A stretch of DNA of 64,000 bases. Origin: CAZLMG01 sp964560765. GTDB lineage: Bacteria > Bdellovibrionota_B > Oligoflexia > Oligoflexales > CAZLMG01. Made by a program: the position numbers and the translations under genes. The DNA is taken from NCBI GenBank assembly GCA_964560765.1, contig CAZLMG010000017.1, positions 35,616 to 99,615 on the forward strand, given 5' to 3'. Under the pieces are notes generated by a model. That model had not been told where the DNA came from, did not search any database, and worked only from the letters and a program-made list of their open reading frames with translations. Position 1 is the first letter of the stretch. Each line of letters starts with the position of its first letter. Positions 1 to 8,448 of this stretch are shown one piece after another.

Positions 1-38
1 CGGCGGCTACCTTTCGGCAACCGCCGCAGAGGGACGAA

Positions 39-2015
39 TTAGAAGGAAAGCTGACGCGTCTCGGCGTTGTAGCCTGACAGAGTCAAAACACTGCCTTCCA
101 GCGAAGTGTGACCATTCATGGGCAAGGTCGCTGTGCCATTTTCGTCCGTGCGACCGACTTGGATGGGCTTTCCGCCCGAAGCTGGTGTCACAGACACGAG
201 TAGATTCGCCACTCCGAGTCCGTCCGTATCGACGGCTTCCACGGCGAGTCCGTTGGCGCCGAAGTTATGCTTGACCGAGTAGGCGGTTGGTGTCGCAGTA
301 CGCATCAACATCGATGGATCACCAAAGAGGTTGTACCATTCCAAGTTATCGATCGTCTCGGTGTTCACTCCCATCTCTTCCATGAGGTAGATCTGACCGG
401 CAAGAGTCGTTGCACCGACACTGTGCGTCGCTTGCTCGAAATGGTACTTGGCGGCACCGACAGACATGATAGCGGGCGGATGCCAAGAGATGGAAACCGA
501 GCCGCCGTAATATGCAGACAGGCCTGCCAGATCACCATCGACCGTATGTGTCATCCAAGCTTTGCCGAAGCAGCGGCTGACATTGACGAATGAACCGTTA
601 TCGCAAGCCACATCGACGAGTACTGGCAACTTGTTATGGTTGCGGACTTGAGCAATTTGCGACAGCCCATAGCTGCCATTCGTGGAACCCCAAGACGTAC
701 CCGAGCCGTGACCGATGTAGGTCATCCAGCTGCGGCCATCATTCAGAGCGCGGTTAATGTTGGTGGAGTTGGCGGTATTTTCACCTTGATAGAAGCCATC
801 CACAGCGACATAGGTATTGCTGGTGAGATGACCGGCAATCATTTCGGCATACTGAACGTCTGATGGGTTCGAGCCTTCGTTGCTGGCGATCGTCGTTCCG
901 CGAGCATACCAGTCAGCTTCCACATCGGCGTTGGCTTCATAGGCGATAGCTTTTCGTACATAGATCGCAGCTTCTGCGGCATTGTCGGCCACGATGCGGC
1001 CGATTAAGACGTCAGGAACAACATCGTCACCGCTCAGCAAGGTGAATGGATAGTCCGAAGCGGCGTTACCGCTAGACGTTGGTCGGCGGAACGTGGGCAT
1101 CGTCGTGCCGTTACCGGCCAGCAAGACAAAGGCGGGCTTAACTGCTGAGTTGTCATAGATTTCCTTGATCTTATTGAAGACTGCTTCGCGCGAACCTCCG
1201 ACTTCGGAGTAAGTGTAGGAAAGCACGTTCATGCCACGTTGTGATTTCCAGGCAATCAGGGGCTTGAGCGAATCCGCTAGCGTGTCCGCAGCGATCACGA
1301 TCATAGTTTCCGGCTGATTCTCAGGCGCAGGCATCACCGCGTCGTCGGCATTCATCACAAGCTTTGACAGCATGCGATGCATCGTTGGAGCCAGTGCGAC
1401 AGCCTCCTTTACTTGGCCATCAGCAGTCACTGCGGGGTGCCCTTGGATCGGCTCAAAGTCGACGCGAACTTCCAGTTTTTGAATGACGCGCAGGCTCTTT
1501 TTGCCAAAGTCTTGACGCATGGGATAGACGGCAAGACGCGCTAGGCGCACGCCTTGGAATGATCCGGCATCTTCGAGCGTCACCGCTTGGGCAGGAAAAA
1601 CAGACTTCGAACCATAGAGATCCGCATCGGGAGCCGTGTACTCGTCTTTGCCACCGCAGCGAAACTTCTTGCGGTAAGGTTCGACGATGGTATTGGGCAT
1701 CTCCTTTTCCACAAGCTTGGTCACGTGCAAGATGGGTCGAAAGCCAGCTGGGATAGCAATCATCTTGCCAGTGGTGACGAGGTCTGGTTTACCGGGTTGG
1801 GCTAAAGGGCTGAACTCGGGGAGGCTCACAGACTTTAGTCCATCCGCGGCTGCGCTGACGGATACTTGGTCGAGATTCAGGGACGCCGTGATGGACGCTG
1901 GCCCTCGACGAGTCTTGGCCGTTTCGTAGGTGATCTCGGCGAGTGCAACGGGTCCCCATAGGGTACTTGCTGCCAAGAACGCCAGGAAACGCCCATGGAA
2001 TGCAGATAAACGCAT
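39..2015 (-). CDS. Secreted gingipain-like cysteine protease (peptidase family C25)
   Basis: A 658-residue exported endopeptidase. An N-terminal signal peptide (about residues 1-26) is followed by a propeptide-like region to about residue 230 and then a caspase-like C25 domain. The catalytic dyad is visible as His436 in a YIGHGS motif and Cys471 in VACDNGSF; their 35-residue spacing resembles the His/Cys spacing of gingipain R. The domain closes near GDPSM, and the last ~85 residues look like an Ig-like beta domain. There is no obvious Bacteroidota type IX secretion C-terminal domain, so export to periplasm or medium by another route is inferred. The ATG is supported by GAGGAGG five bases upstream. 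Substrate unknown. Confidence 0.9.
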   Translation of the reverse strand: MRLSAFHGRFLAFLAASTLWGPVALAEITYETAKTRRGPASITASLNLDQVSVSAAADGLKSVSLPEFSPLAQPGKPDLVTTGKMIAIPAGFRPILHVTKLVEKEMPNTIVEPYRKKFRCGGKDEYTAPDADLYGSKSVFPAQAVTLEDAGSFQGVRLARLAVYPMRQDFGKKSLRVIQKLEVRVDFEPIQGHPAVTADGQVKEAVALAPTMHRMLSKLVMNADDAVMPAPENQPETMIVIAADTLADSLKPLIAWKSQRGMNVLSYTYSEVGGSREAVFNKIKEIYDNSAVKPAFVLLAGNGTTMPTFRRPTSSGNAASDYPFTLLSGDDVVPDVLIGRIVADNAAEAAIYVRKAIAYEANADVEADWYARGTTIASNEGSNPSDVQYAEMIAGHLTSNTYVAVDGFYQGENTANSTNINRALNDGRSWMTYIGHGSGTSWGSTNGSYGLSQIAQVRNHNKLPVLVDVACDNGSFVNVSRCFGKAWMTHTVDGDLAGLSAYYGGSVSISWHPPAIMSVGAAKYHFEQATHSVGATTLAGQIYLMEEMGVNTETIDNLEWYNLFGDPSMLMRTATPTAYSVKHNFGANGLAVEAVDTDGLGVANLLVSVTPASGGKPIQVGRTDENGTATLPMNGHTSLEGSVLTLSGYNAETRQLSF

Positions 2016-2174
2016 GCTTGCCTCCTCGTGGTCGCATTAAGCTGAAAACGCATAATCATGCAACCGATGTTGAAGAACTTAAACGGAGCGAATTTGGACT
2101 TGGTTTACCCATTCTAGCACGTTGGCCGGTTGGCCGAGAGGGGTAGGCAAAACTATATGACTTGGCTGGTGCGA

Positions 2175-2193
2175 GCGGGCATGAGTTGCCCGC
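2175..2193 (-). terminator. Small hairpin just downstream of the M17 aminopeptidase gene
   Basis: Perfect 7-bp arms (GCGGGCA and TGCCCGC) around a 5-nt loop begin 10 bases past the aminopeptidase stop. No clear U-tract follows on the minus strand, so it is only a possible terminator or RNA-stabilising stem. Confidence 0.35.
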
Positions 2194-2203
2194 CCCTCGG
2201 TGT

Positions 2204-3724
2204 TCAGATTGGTTTGGTGCGTTTCATGAAAAACTCAGCAAGTAACTGCACGCCTTGGCCGTTAGCGCCAGCCTCGGTGCATCCGAGCTTGGGCCGATCA
2301 ACCCAGGCGTAAATATCCAGGTGGGCCCAGGGTTTGCCGCCAATGAAACGTTGTAGGAATAGGGCAGCAGTAATCGCGCCGCCAAAACCGCCACTCGCCG
2401 CGTTCGCGAGATCGGCAACGGTGCTGCTGAGCGAGTCGGCGTATTCGTTGAAAACCGGCATGCGCCAGACGCGATCGCCCGCGGTGTGTGCCGCCGACAG
2501 CAATTCTTCGGCCAGCGCGTCGTTGTTGCTGAACAAACCAGCTAGATCGGTGCCTAGCCCGACCTTGATCGCACCGGTGAGCGTCGCCACGTCGATGATA
2601 CATTGGGCTTCATCGGCACCGGTCTTGGTCGCGGCCAAATCCAGTGCATCGGCCATGACCAGACGACCCTCGGCATCGGTATTGGTGATCTCCACGGAAA
2701 TGCCATTGCGCGAACGCAGAATATCGCCGGGACGAAAGGCATCTTGGTCCACAGAGTTTTCAGCTAAACAGAGGTAGGCATCGCAGGCTAATGGCAAACT
2801 TTCGTTGGTTAGCCAGTGCATGGCACCGACAACTGCCGCCGATCCCCCCATATCCTTTTTCATCAGCCGCATTCCGTCTGCGGGTTTGATGTCGAGACCG
2901 CCCGAGTCGAAGGTGACGCCTTTGCCAATTAGGGCTACAGGCTTTTGCCCTTTCGCTTGTGGATGCCGATATCGAATGTGCACCAGCCGGGGCTTCGCCC
3001 GAGCGCCATTGCCAACTCCGAGAATGAGCCCCATTTTTTCACTAGCTAAACGCTGATGATCCCAAACCTCCACTTGAGTGTGCGGTTGGTCGGCGAACAG
3101 TTCGGCAATCAGAGTCGCATAGGATTCCGGATTTAAGTCCGCCGCCGGTAAGTTAACCAAGTGGCGTGCGATGTTGGTGGCAAAACCCAAACGTTTGCAC
3201 TGGCCCAGCAGGGATTCGTGGCAGCCAGCGATCGAGATGCTGGCCGGTGCTGTGGAGCTGGGAGGGGTCTGCTCCGCGCGAAAATGGTAGAAGCCAAGCT
3301 CTAGGCCCATGAGCGCGCCGCGCTGCTCGTCCGTGGAGGCATGAGAGAGATCTACGTGCAAATGTCCTAATTGATATCCATGGCCCCGTTCGAGAAACGT
3401 GCCCAGAAGGTCGCGAGCTACCGCATAGCGGCTTTTGGTGACGGCAGCAGTATGGGTCTGCTGCGCCGTTGCTTTTTCGCACTCGAGGAGCCAGACGGGG
3501 CCAAGTTGGGTTCCGAGTTCGAAGCTGGCGCGCGTAGGTTTGCCATTGCGCCACTGCTGCTGTTGCCAGGCCGGAGCCTGGCTAACGAAGGCGTCGCGAA
3601 CCGATGCGGGAGCGTCTTTTCCCAAGAGGACGATGGTGCCGATGGTCGCATCCGATGGTTCCGGGCGAAGGCCGATTTGAACGCGCTGAAGTACAGGTTC
3701 TTTGGGTAGCAGAGAACGGCTCAT
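2204..3724 (-). CDS. Leucyl aminopeptidase family protein (peptidase M17)
   Basis: A 506-residue cytosolic metallo-aminopeptidase that removes N-terminal residues from peptides. The C-terminal catalytic domain has the M17 signatures: GKGVTFDSGG with metal-binding Lys268 and the following Asp, the MKKDMGG stretch, and NTDAEGRLV with its Asp/Glu ligands, followed by DVATLTGA. Length matches PepA/PepB enzymes. The frame stays open 19 codons further upstream, but the Met at 3724 has a GGAG eight bases upstream and is preferred. PepA proteins can also bind DNA in some bacteria; nothing here shows that. The gene lies upstream of the C25 protease on the same strand, separated by about 190 bp. Confidence 0.93.
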   Translation of the reverse strand: MSRSLLPKEPVLQRVQIGLRPEPSDATIGTIVLLGKDAPASVRDAFVSQAPAWQQQQWRNGKPTRASFELGTQLGPVWLLECEKATAQQTHTAAVTKSRYAVARDLLGTFLERGHGYQLGHLHVDLSHASTDEQRGALMGLELGFYHFRAEQTPPSSTAPASISIAGCHESLLGQCKRLGFATNIARHLVNLPAADLNPESYATLIAELFADQPHTQVEVWDHQRLASEKMGLILGVGNGARAKPRLVHIRYRHPQAKGQKPVALIGKGVTFDSGGLDIKPADGMRLMKKDMGGSAAVVGAMHWLTNESLPLACDAYLCLAENSVDQDAFRPGDILRSRNGISVEITNTDAEGRLVMADALDLAATKTGADEAQCIIDVATLTGAIKVGLGTDLAGLFSNNDALAEELLSAAHTAGDRVWRMPVFNEYADSLSSTVADLANAASGGFGGAITAALFLQRFIGGKPWAHLDIYAWVDRPKLGCTEAGANGQGVQLLAEFFMKRTKPI

Positions 3725-3945
3725 GTCTAGGACTCCGTGATAGCGGCAGGCGATTATCGCCCGCGAGCATCGGTGTGGCATTTTCTCTACCTATTGTAGG
3801 TGCTTGCGAGCCAATGCTCTACCGGAACTTCGTCAGATCGAAGTGAGCCCAGACGATTGGAATTCTATTTGACATGGCGCGCGGGATTGGGATAAGTGGG
3901 GTCCTCTGTAATTATTGAATTTTGTTGCTTGAAATAGGGAAAGAG

Positions 3946-4227
3946 ATGCCCAAGGTAACAGTCACCACGGACAAAAAGACCATTGATGTGCCCGATGGAT
4001 ATGCCCTCATCGATATGTGCGAGGACCACGATACGTCCATTCTGTTCGGCTGCCGCGATGGCGCCTGCGGTGCATGTATGGTTCGTGTGCTGGAAGGCGC
4101 CGATAAGCTGAGTCCAATGAAGGATGACGAGCGCGATTTTCTCGAAACCATGGCCGCTGAGGCCAACGAACGACTAGCGTGCCAGTGCAAGGTTTATGGT
4201 GACGTCGTCCTCGAAGTCTCTGAGTAA
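3946..4227 (+). CDS. [2Fe-2S] plant-type ferredoxin
   Basis: A 93-residue soluble electron carrier. It has the classical cluster motif Cys-x4-Cys-x2-Cys (CRDGACGAC) and a distal Cys in LACQC near the C-terminus, giving four cluster ligands as in plant-type or bacterial small ferredoxins. The ATG at 3946 follows AGGGAAAGAG; a TTG eight codons upstream is in frame but poorly placed. The 3' end overlaps the start of nth by 32 nt, so the two are probably translationally coupled. The electron acceptor is unknown. Coupling to an Fe-S DNA glycosylase is suggestive but not evidence that the ferredoxin serves it. Confidence 0.92.
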   Translation: MPKVTVTTDKKTIDVPDGYALIDMCEDHDTSILFGCRDGACGACMVRVLEGADKLSPMKDDERDFLETMAAEANERLACQCKVYGDVVLEVSE

Positions 4228-4945
4228 AGCCAAGCGTGGCGGTCCAGCGCTGACCGCACGCAAAATGCAGGCGCGCCGGGTTCTCGATCGTCTACGTGCC
4301 GCGAACCCGGATGCTCGTTGCGAACTTTACTATGCAACGCCTTATCAATTGCTCGTCTCCGTGGTGCTATCCGCTCAAACTACCGACAAAATGGTGAATC
4401 GATGTATGGAGCCCCTCTATCGCGAAGGCTTTGACATCGACCAAGTGTTGGCTTGGGGAGAGGCGGATTTTCTCACAAAAATTCGGTCCATTGGCCTGGC
4501 ACCAACCAAGGCGCGAAACGTCCTGCGTTTGTCGCAGATTCTGCGCGACCAACATTCGGGGCTGGTGCCAAGAACGCGCGAGGAATTGGAAGCCCTGCCA
4601 GGAGTTGGGCGCAAAACGGCGAATGTGATCTTGGGCGAGATTTATCGTCAGCCGACCCTGGCTGTTGATACTCATGTTTTCCGTGTCGGAGCGCGCTTGG
4701 GATTGCATGCGGAGAAAACCCCAGAAAAGGCCGAGATGGCGCTTCTCGAAGTGATTCCCCCAGGCGATTTACCGATGGCGCACCATTGGCTGATTTTGCA
4801 TGGCCGCTATGTATGCAAGGCGCAAAAGCCCGACTGCGACCGTTGTCCGGTGGCAGAGTTCTGTCCGTCGGCGCTAATTCAAAGCCCAGGGCCCGCGCGG
4901 CGACAGAAGCGGGTTGATGCCGAGTTGTCGCAAGCGAAGCAGTAA
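4196..4945 (+). CDS. nth: Endonuclease III (DNA glycosylase/AP lyase)
   Basis: Base-excision repair enzyme that removes oxidised pyrimidines and cleaves the abasic site. A 249-residue protein with the helix-hairpin-helix LPGVGRKTANV, catalytic Lys140 in that hairpin and catalytic Asp158 in VDTHV. A C-terminal 4Fe-4S cluster is formed by Cys-x6-Cys-x2-Cys-x5-Cys around residues 204-220. The start lies inside the ferredoxin gene; a GTG one codon downstream of the ATG has better spacing from an AAGG, so the exact start is uncertain. The N-terminus carries a Ser/Lys-rich extension of about 20 residues. The 3' end overlaps convergent maf by 72 bp. Confidence 0.95.
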   Translation: MVTSSSKSLSKAKRGGPALTARKMQARRVLDRLRAANPDARCELYYATPYQLLVSVVLSAQTTDKMVNRCMEPLYREGFDIDQVLAWGEADFLTKIRSIGLAPTKARNVLRLSQILRDQHSGLVPRTREELEALPGVGRKTANVILGEIYRQPTLAVDTHVFRVGARLGLHAEKTPEKAEMALLEVIPPGDLPMAHHWLILHGRYVCKAQKPDCDRCPVAEFCPSALIQSPGPARRQKRVDAELSQAKQ

Positions 4946-5488
4946 CGGAATGAGAGGCAGGCCCACGATGCTGCTCTGTTCGCCTTGCACGCGCTGCATC
5001 AGATGTATCCCGCGATTTTCGTATTGATAGCAACCGACGCAACCACGCCATTCATCTGTATCAAGGTACGATTCGATCTCCGCAGAGCTGAGTTCACGCA
5101 TGGTCATTTCCACCTGATCGACGAAAGCCGACAAAGTCTTGCCGACGTGCACCAGGCAGATTCCAGAATACAGGGTGTGGGTCTTTCCGGAAAACTGTTG
5201 CAGCCGCAAGCGTGCAGCCTCGCGATCAAAAGTCTTATCGAAACTCTGACCATCCAGCCCCAGTACCTGGTCGGCACCGATCACGAGGGCATCCGGGTAT
5301 AGTTTAGCAACATCGAGAGCCTTGGCTTCGGCACGTGCAGCTGCAAGTTCGGCGGGGCTTGTGCGGACGATGCTTTCTTCGCGGTCTGGTGGGCCAACGG
5401 AGGTAAAAGCTAAACCCGTAGAGGTCAATAATTGCTGGCGGAAACGGGAGGTCGAGGCCAGGATGATCGAGGTGACTTTACGCTGCAT
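4874..5488 (-). CDS. maf: Maf-family nucleoside triphosphate pyrophosphatase
   Basis: Predicted house-cleaning nucleotide pyrophosphatase hydrolysing non-canonical or modified NTPs to the NMP. The 204-residue protein has Maf landmarks in order: ILASTSRFRQQLL at the N-terminus (Ser/Arg phosphate contacts), the ESIVRTSPAELA stretch, VIGADQVL with its conserved acidic residue, and FSGKTHTLYSG. The C-terminus ends in an IVGLPL segment typical of the YceF-like branch, which acts on 7-methyl-GTP, but substrate class cannot be fixed by eye. The start at 5488 has AGAGGAA upstream; the frame is open 64 codons further back, overlapping the divergent aminomutase gene, which is unlikely. Its last ~24 codons overlap the 3' end of nth. 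Confidence 0.9.
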   Translation of the reverse strand: MQRKVTSIILASTSRFRQQLLTSTGLAFTSVGPPDREESIVRTSPAELAAARAEAKALDVAKLYPDALVIGADQVLGLDGQSFDKTFDREAARLRLQQFSGKTHTLYSGICLVHVGKTLSAFVDQVEMTMRELSSAEIESYLDTDEWRGCVGCYQYENRGIHLMQRVQGEQSSIVGLPLIPLLLRLRQLGINPLLSPRGPWALN

Positions 5489-5553
5489 GGAAATTCCTCT
5501 ATGGTGCCATTCCATAGTGGCGACCCCAACGTCGACGAGCAAGGGAAAATACC

Positions 5554-6759
5554 GTGAATATGCAATTGCCGAACCCCGATCTGCTGAAAACAGATTCACG
5601 CCCTGCGGATCTAGAGACAAGTGCGAGTGAGTTTTTGCGTCTCGCGAGTGACCCGAGCAGCTTAACAGCTCGCCTCGCAAAGCGTTGGGGCGTTGCGCAT
5701 GAGACGTTCGTCAATTGGCGCTGGCAAATGGGGCAGCAGATTCGTGATTTTGCCGATGCGCAGGCCATGTTGACCTTAGGGCCGGACGAGACAGCTGGCT
5801 TTCAGCAGGCTGGCGAGGCGTTTAATATCGGTATTACACCGTACTATGCTGGACTGATGGGCGAAGATGAAGCGTGTCCGGTCCGGTTGCAGGCGACGCC
5901 GCGTGGATCGGAGCTTTCAGATCCACACGGATTGCGTGATCCATTGGACGAGGAAGGGCATTCGCCCGTTCCGGAAGTCGTCCATGTATACCCTGACCGG
6001 GTTGCCTTCTGTGTTGCGCAGCTGTGTCCCGTGTACTGTCGTTACTGTTTTCGCAAGCGGCGGGATGAGAAAGAGGGACTGCACTTCAATCGTCGGATCG
6101 TCGATCGCGGTGTGGAGTATATTGCCAGCAATCCCGCAATTCGCGATGTTCTAGTCACCGGCGGCGACCCTTTTGTCGCATCAGATGCTGCGATTCTGGG
6201 GTTAACGGCCCGATTGCGCGCCATTCCGCATGTGGAGATCATTCGCTTTGGTACGCGTACCCCGGTGACCCTGCCTTATCGAGTCACCCGCAGCTTGGCC
6301 AAAGCACTTTCCGAGTTTCATCCGATTTTTGTGAACACCCACTTCAATTGTGCCGAGGAGCTTACTGCCGAGGCTGCCATGGCCGTTGCCCATTTGGTTG
6401 ATCACGGTATCCCCGTTGGGAATCAATCGGTCTTGCTGCGGGGAGTCAACGATACCTACGATCGCATGTTGCCGTTGCTTCGCGGCCTGCTGCGCTTGCG
6501 GGCTAAGCCTTATTATCTGTTTCAGCCACACATGGTGGCAGGAACGGCGCATCTGCGTGTGAGCGTCGATGCGGGGCTCAATTTGATGCGCTCACTGCGC
6601 GGCAACATCACAGGTATGGGTATTCCCACCTATGTCGTCGATACTCCCTCGGGGAAGGTTCCTCTCATGCCTCAGCATGAGCTCGGCCGGGATGGTGATG
6701 ATTTGTTGCTGCAGGATGTGCGCGGCGAGATTTGGCGTGAGCGTTTTGCCCTTTCCTAG
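5554..6759 (+). CDS. kamA: Lysine 2,3-aminomutase family radical SAM/PLP protein
   Basis: A 401-residue radical-SAM enzyme of the KamA/EpmB family. The 4Fe-4S motif is Cys158-x3-Cys162-x2-Cys165 (CPVYCRYC), preceded by the YPDRVAF strand typical of KamA. The HFNCAEEL and NQSVLLRGVND motifs are family-typical, and Lys368 in TPSGKVPLMP is the likely PLP-binding lysine. KamA interconverts lysine and beta-lysine; EpmB modifies lysine for attachment to EF-P. The length favours the KamA type, but no EF-P gene is in view to test the alternative. GTG at 5554 follows AAGGG at good spacing. The TAG stop is made by the target TA plus the first G of an inserted inverted-repeat element. Confidence 0.85.
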   Translation: MNMQLPNPDLLKTDSRPADLETSASEFLRLASDPSSLTARLAKRWGVAHETFVNWRWQMGQQIRDFADAQAMLTLGPDETAGFQQAGEAFNIGITPYYAGLMGEDEACPVRLQATPRGSELSDPHGLRDPLDEEGHSPVPEVVHVYPDRVAFCVAQLCPVYCRYCFRKRRDEKEGLHFNRRIVDRGVEYIASNPAIRDVLVTGGDPFVASDAAILGLTARLRAIPHVEIIRFGTRTPVTLPYRVTRSLAKALSEFHPIFVNTHFNCAEELTAEAAMAVAHLVDHGIPVGNQSVLLRGVNDTYDRMLPLLRGLLRLRAKPYYLFQPHMVAGTAHLRVSVDAGLNLMRSLRGNITGMGIPTYVVDTPSGKVPLMPQHELGRDGDDLLLQDVRGEIWRERFALS

Positions 6760-6881
6760 GGCCTGTCCCTCTTTTGGCTAATAGGCTTCCAAGGGCAATT
6801 CCAAAGTGCTTTGACTTCTGTTTCTTCGAAGGAAGTCCAGCACCTTCGGCGACATTCAATACAGTAAACAGGGACAGGCCC
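6759..6881. mobile_element. 123-bp MITE-like element with 12-bp terminal inverted repeats and TA target duplication
   Basis: The left end GGGCCTGTCCCT (6759-6770) and right end AGGGACAGGCCC (6870-6881) are perfect inverted repeats, flanked on both sides by TA (6757-6758 and 6882-6883). The interior, about 99 bp, has no coding capacity. A TA duplication is characteristic of IS630/Tc1-mariner-type transposition; some IS5-group elements give similar short duplications. The outer 27 bp including flank (6756-6782) recurs exactly at 63948-63974. No transposase is in the window. Confidence 0.75.
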
Positions 6882-6885
6882 TAAT

Positions 6886-7467
6886 TTAGCGTCGAGTCGG
6901 TCGAAATGACGAGCCGTGAATCTCTTCCGGATCGGTGTCGCCTATGTAATCGACGGTGGGATCGTAAGCAAATGATGTTTTCAATTGTTCGTACACATTA
7001 AAGACAATCGGGCAGTGTAGATAGTTGCCGATGGCGCTGATGGAACGACTTAGAAAGTCGTACTTGTGTAGATGTGGATAGCTGCGGCAATCCTCCGGCC
7101 GATGATCATAGGCGCTACATCGACCATCCTCCTTTAGTAACGGGCATGGTTTGCATGCAAAGGTAAAAGTTTTGTCCGGCGTTCGGCGCAGGAGCTTGTC
7201 TTTGACGGCTCGATTGCCAATGGCGAGTCCTCGGGATAGGCGGGCAATATCTGAGTTCTCCAGTTGCGGCTCAAGGGCGCGGCAACAGTTACCGCAGGCG
7301 ACGCAGTCAATAGCGGCGCTTACCTGCGCATTCAAGAGGTGCACTCTTTGATCAATTTCTGCTGGATCAACTTTTTGCTGAAGGAACGCGCGAAAATTCC
7401 AGTTGTCTGCCCAGTTGGACTTGGCAAGCTGCGAAATGGTGTTGAGGTCTAGCTGAAGTTCGATCAT
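6886..7467 (-). CDS. YkgJ-family cysteine-cluster protein
   Basis: A 193-residue cytosolic protein with the metal-binding cysteine cluster of the YkgJ/Fli family: CVACGNCC near residue 52, CKPCPLL, a Cys in GRCSAY and RPEDCRSYP. This arrangement (Cx2Cx2CC followed by CxxC and single cysteines) is thought to bind Zn or an Fe-S cluster; function is not established for the family. The start at 7467 is chosen because the upstream 65 codons lack family features and overlap the divergent permease; the ribosome site is weak. The stop codon lies only three bases beyond the target duplication of the inverted-repeat element. Confidence 0.8.
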   Translation of the reverse strand: MIELQLDLNTISQLAKSNWADNWNFRAFLQQKVDPAEIDQRVHLLNAQVSAAIDCVACGNCCRALEPQLENSDIARLSRGLAIGNRAVKDKLLRRTPDKTFTFACKPCPLLKEDGRCSAYDHRPEDCRSYPHLHKYDFLSRSISAIGNYLHCPIVFNVYEQLKTSFAYDPTVDYIGDTDPEEIHGSSFRPTRR

Positions 7468-7566
7468 GGCTAGGCATTGTAAGCTGACCACCACTTGTAA
7501 ATCTAGCGCATTCGCGGGAGACTCATTGCTTCTCGGATCTTTCTGTCGAACGCAGGGGAAGCAAGT

Positions 7567-8445
7567 TTGGTAACGGCTCTTTCCAGTCGAAGCGGTCTGT
7601 GGCATATGGTGCTCGCCTGCTTCCTCTTTGCGGGAATGGCCGGGCTCGTGTACGCGGCGCAACTTGCGGAACCGACAGTTTCGCCGTTGGTGACAAGTTT
7701 TATTCGCGTATTGGTAAATCTTGTCTATATCGTCGCCTTGGGTGCGTATCTCGGAGAGCTGAAAAGCATAGCGGGGGATAGAAGGACGTCACTTTATCTT
7801 CGCGGCTTTTTTGGTTCCCTGGCCTTGATTTGCTCGTTTGCTTCCATGAAGGCTATTGGCATTGGCGAGAGTTCGTTTCTGCATTCGAGCAACAGTATTT
7901 TTGTGGCGCTTCTGAGTCCGTGGGTATTGCGACAAGGCTTTTCTCCCAAGGCAACGCTTGCCATTTTGGGGGCGTTACTGGGACTTTACATGTTGCTGCA
8001 GCCACGTCTCGACGACCAGCATCCCTACGGGCGCTGGCTGGCTCTGGCGTCGGGTCTCTTTGCGGCGCTGGCCTATCTGATGATCGCCCGCGCGGGCAGT
8101 ACCAATCGTCCCCACTCCGTCGTGTTCTACTTTTGCGTGGTGGCAACCGTTGTGCACGCGGTGGGGTTTCTGCTCGTGGATGCGGTTTGGCCAGAGCAGT
8201 GGCAAACCTACGGCTTGTTACTTGGTGCGGGACTGTTCGCTAGTTTTGCGCAAGTTAGTCTGACCAAGGCCTATCAGTCGGCGCCGGCGGCGCTGAATGC
8301 GGCAGTGAGTTACCTCACGCCCGTCTTGAATATGCTCATTGGAATTTGGTTTTTTCAAGCGACACCGGACCTCATGGCATGGCTGGGCGCTGCCATTGTT
8401 CTGATTTCCGGTGTCGCATTGCCGTTTATTCGATTTCGGCGGTAA
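7567..8445 (+). CDS. DMT-superfamily (EamA-type) inner-membrane transporter
   Basis: A 292-residue integral membrane protein with about ten hydrophobic helices arranged as two five-helix halves, the size and architecture of EamA/RhaT-type drug/metabolite transporters. Conserved-looking features are the FMKAIG-like segment after helix 3 (ASMKAIGIGESS) and the second-half SLTKAYQSAPAALNAA motif preceding a final YLTPVLNMLIG helix pair. The substrate cannot be predicted. The start is TTG, supported by AGGGGA about seven bases upstream. It is convergent with the following small secreted-protein gene, with only three bases between stops. Confidence 0.88.
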   Translation: MVTALSSRSGLWHMVLACFLFAGMAGLVYAAQLAEPTVSPLVTSFIRVLVNLVYIVALGAYLGELKSIAGDRRTSLYLRGFFGSLALICSFASMKAIGIGESSFLHSSNSIFVALLSPWVLRQGFSPKATLAILGALLGLYMLLQPRLDDQHPYGRWLALASGLFAALAYLMIARAGSTNRPHSVVFYFCVVATVVHAVGFLLVDAVWPEQWQTYGLLLGAGLFASFAQVSLTKAYQSAPAALNAAVSYLTPVLNMLIGIWFFQATPDLMAWLGAAIVLISGVALPFIRFRR

Positions 8446-8448
8446 GCG

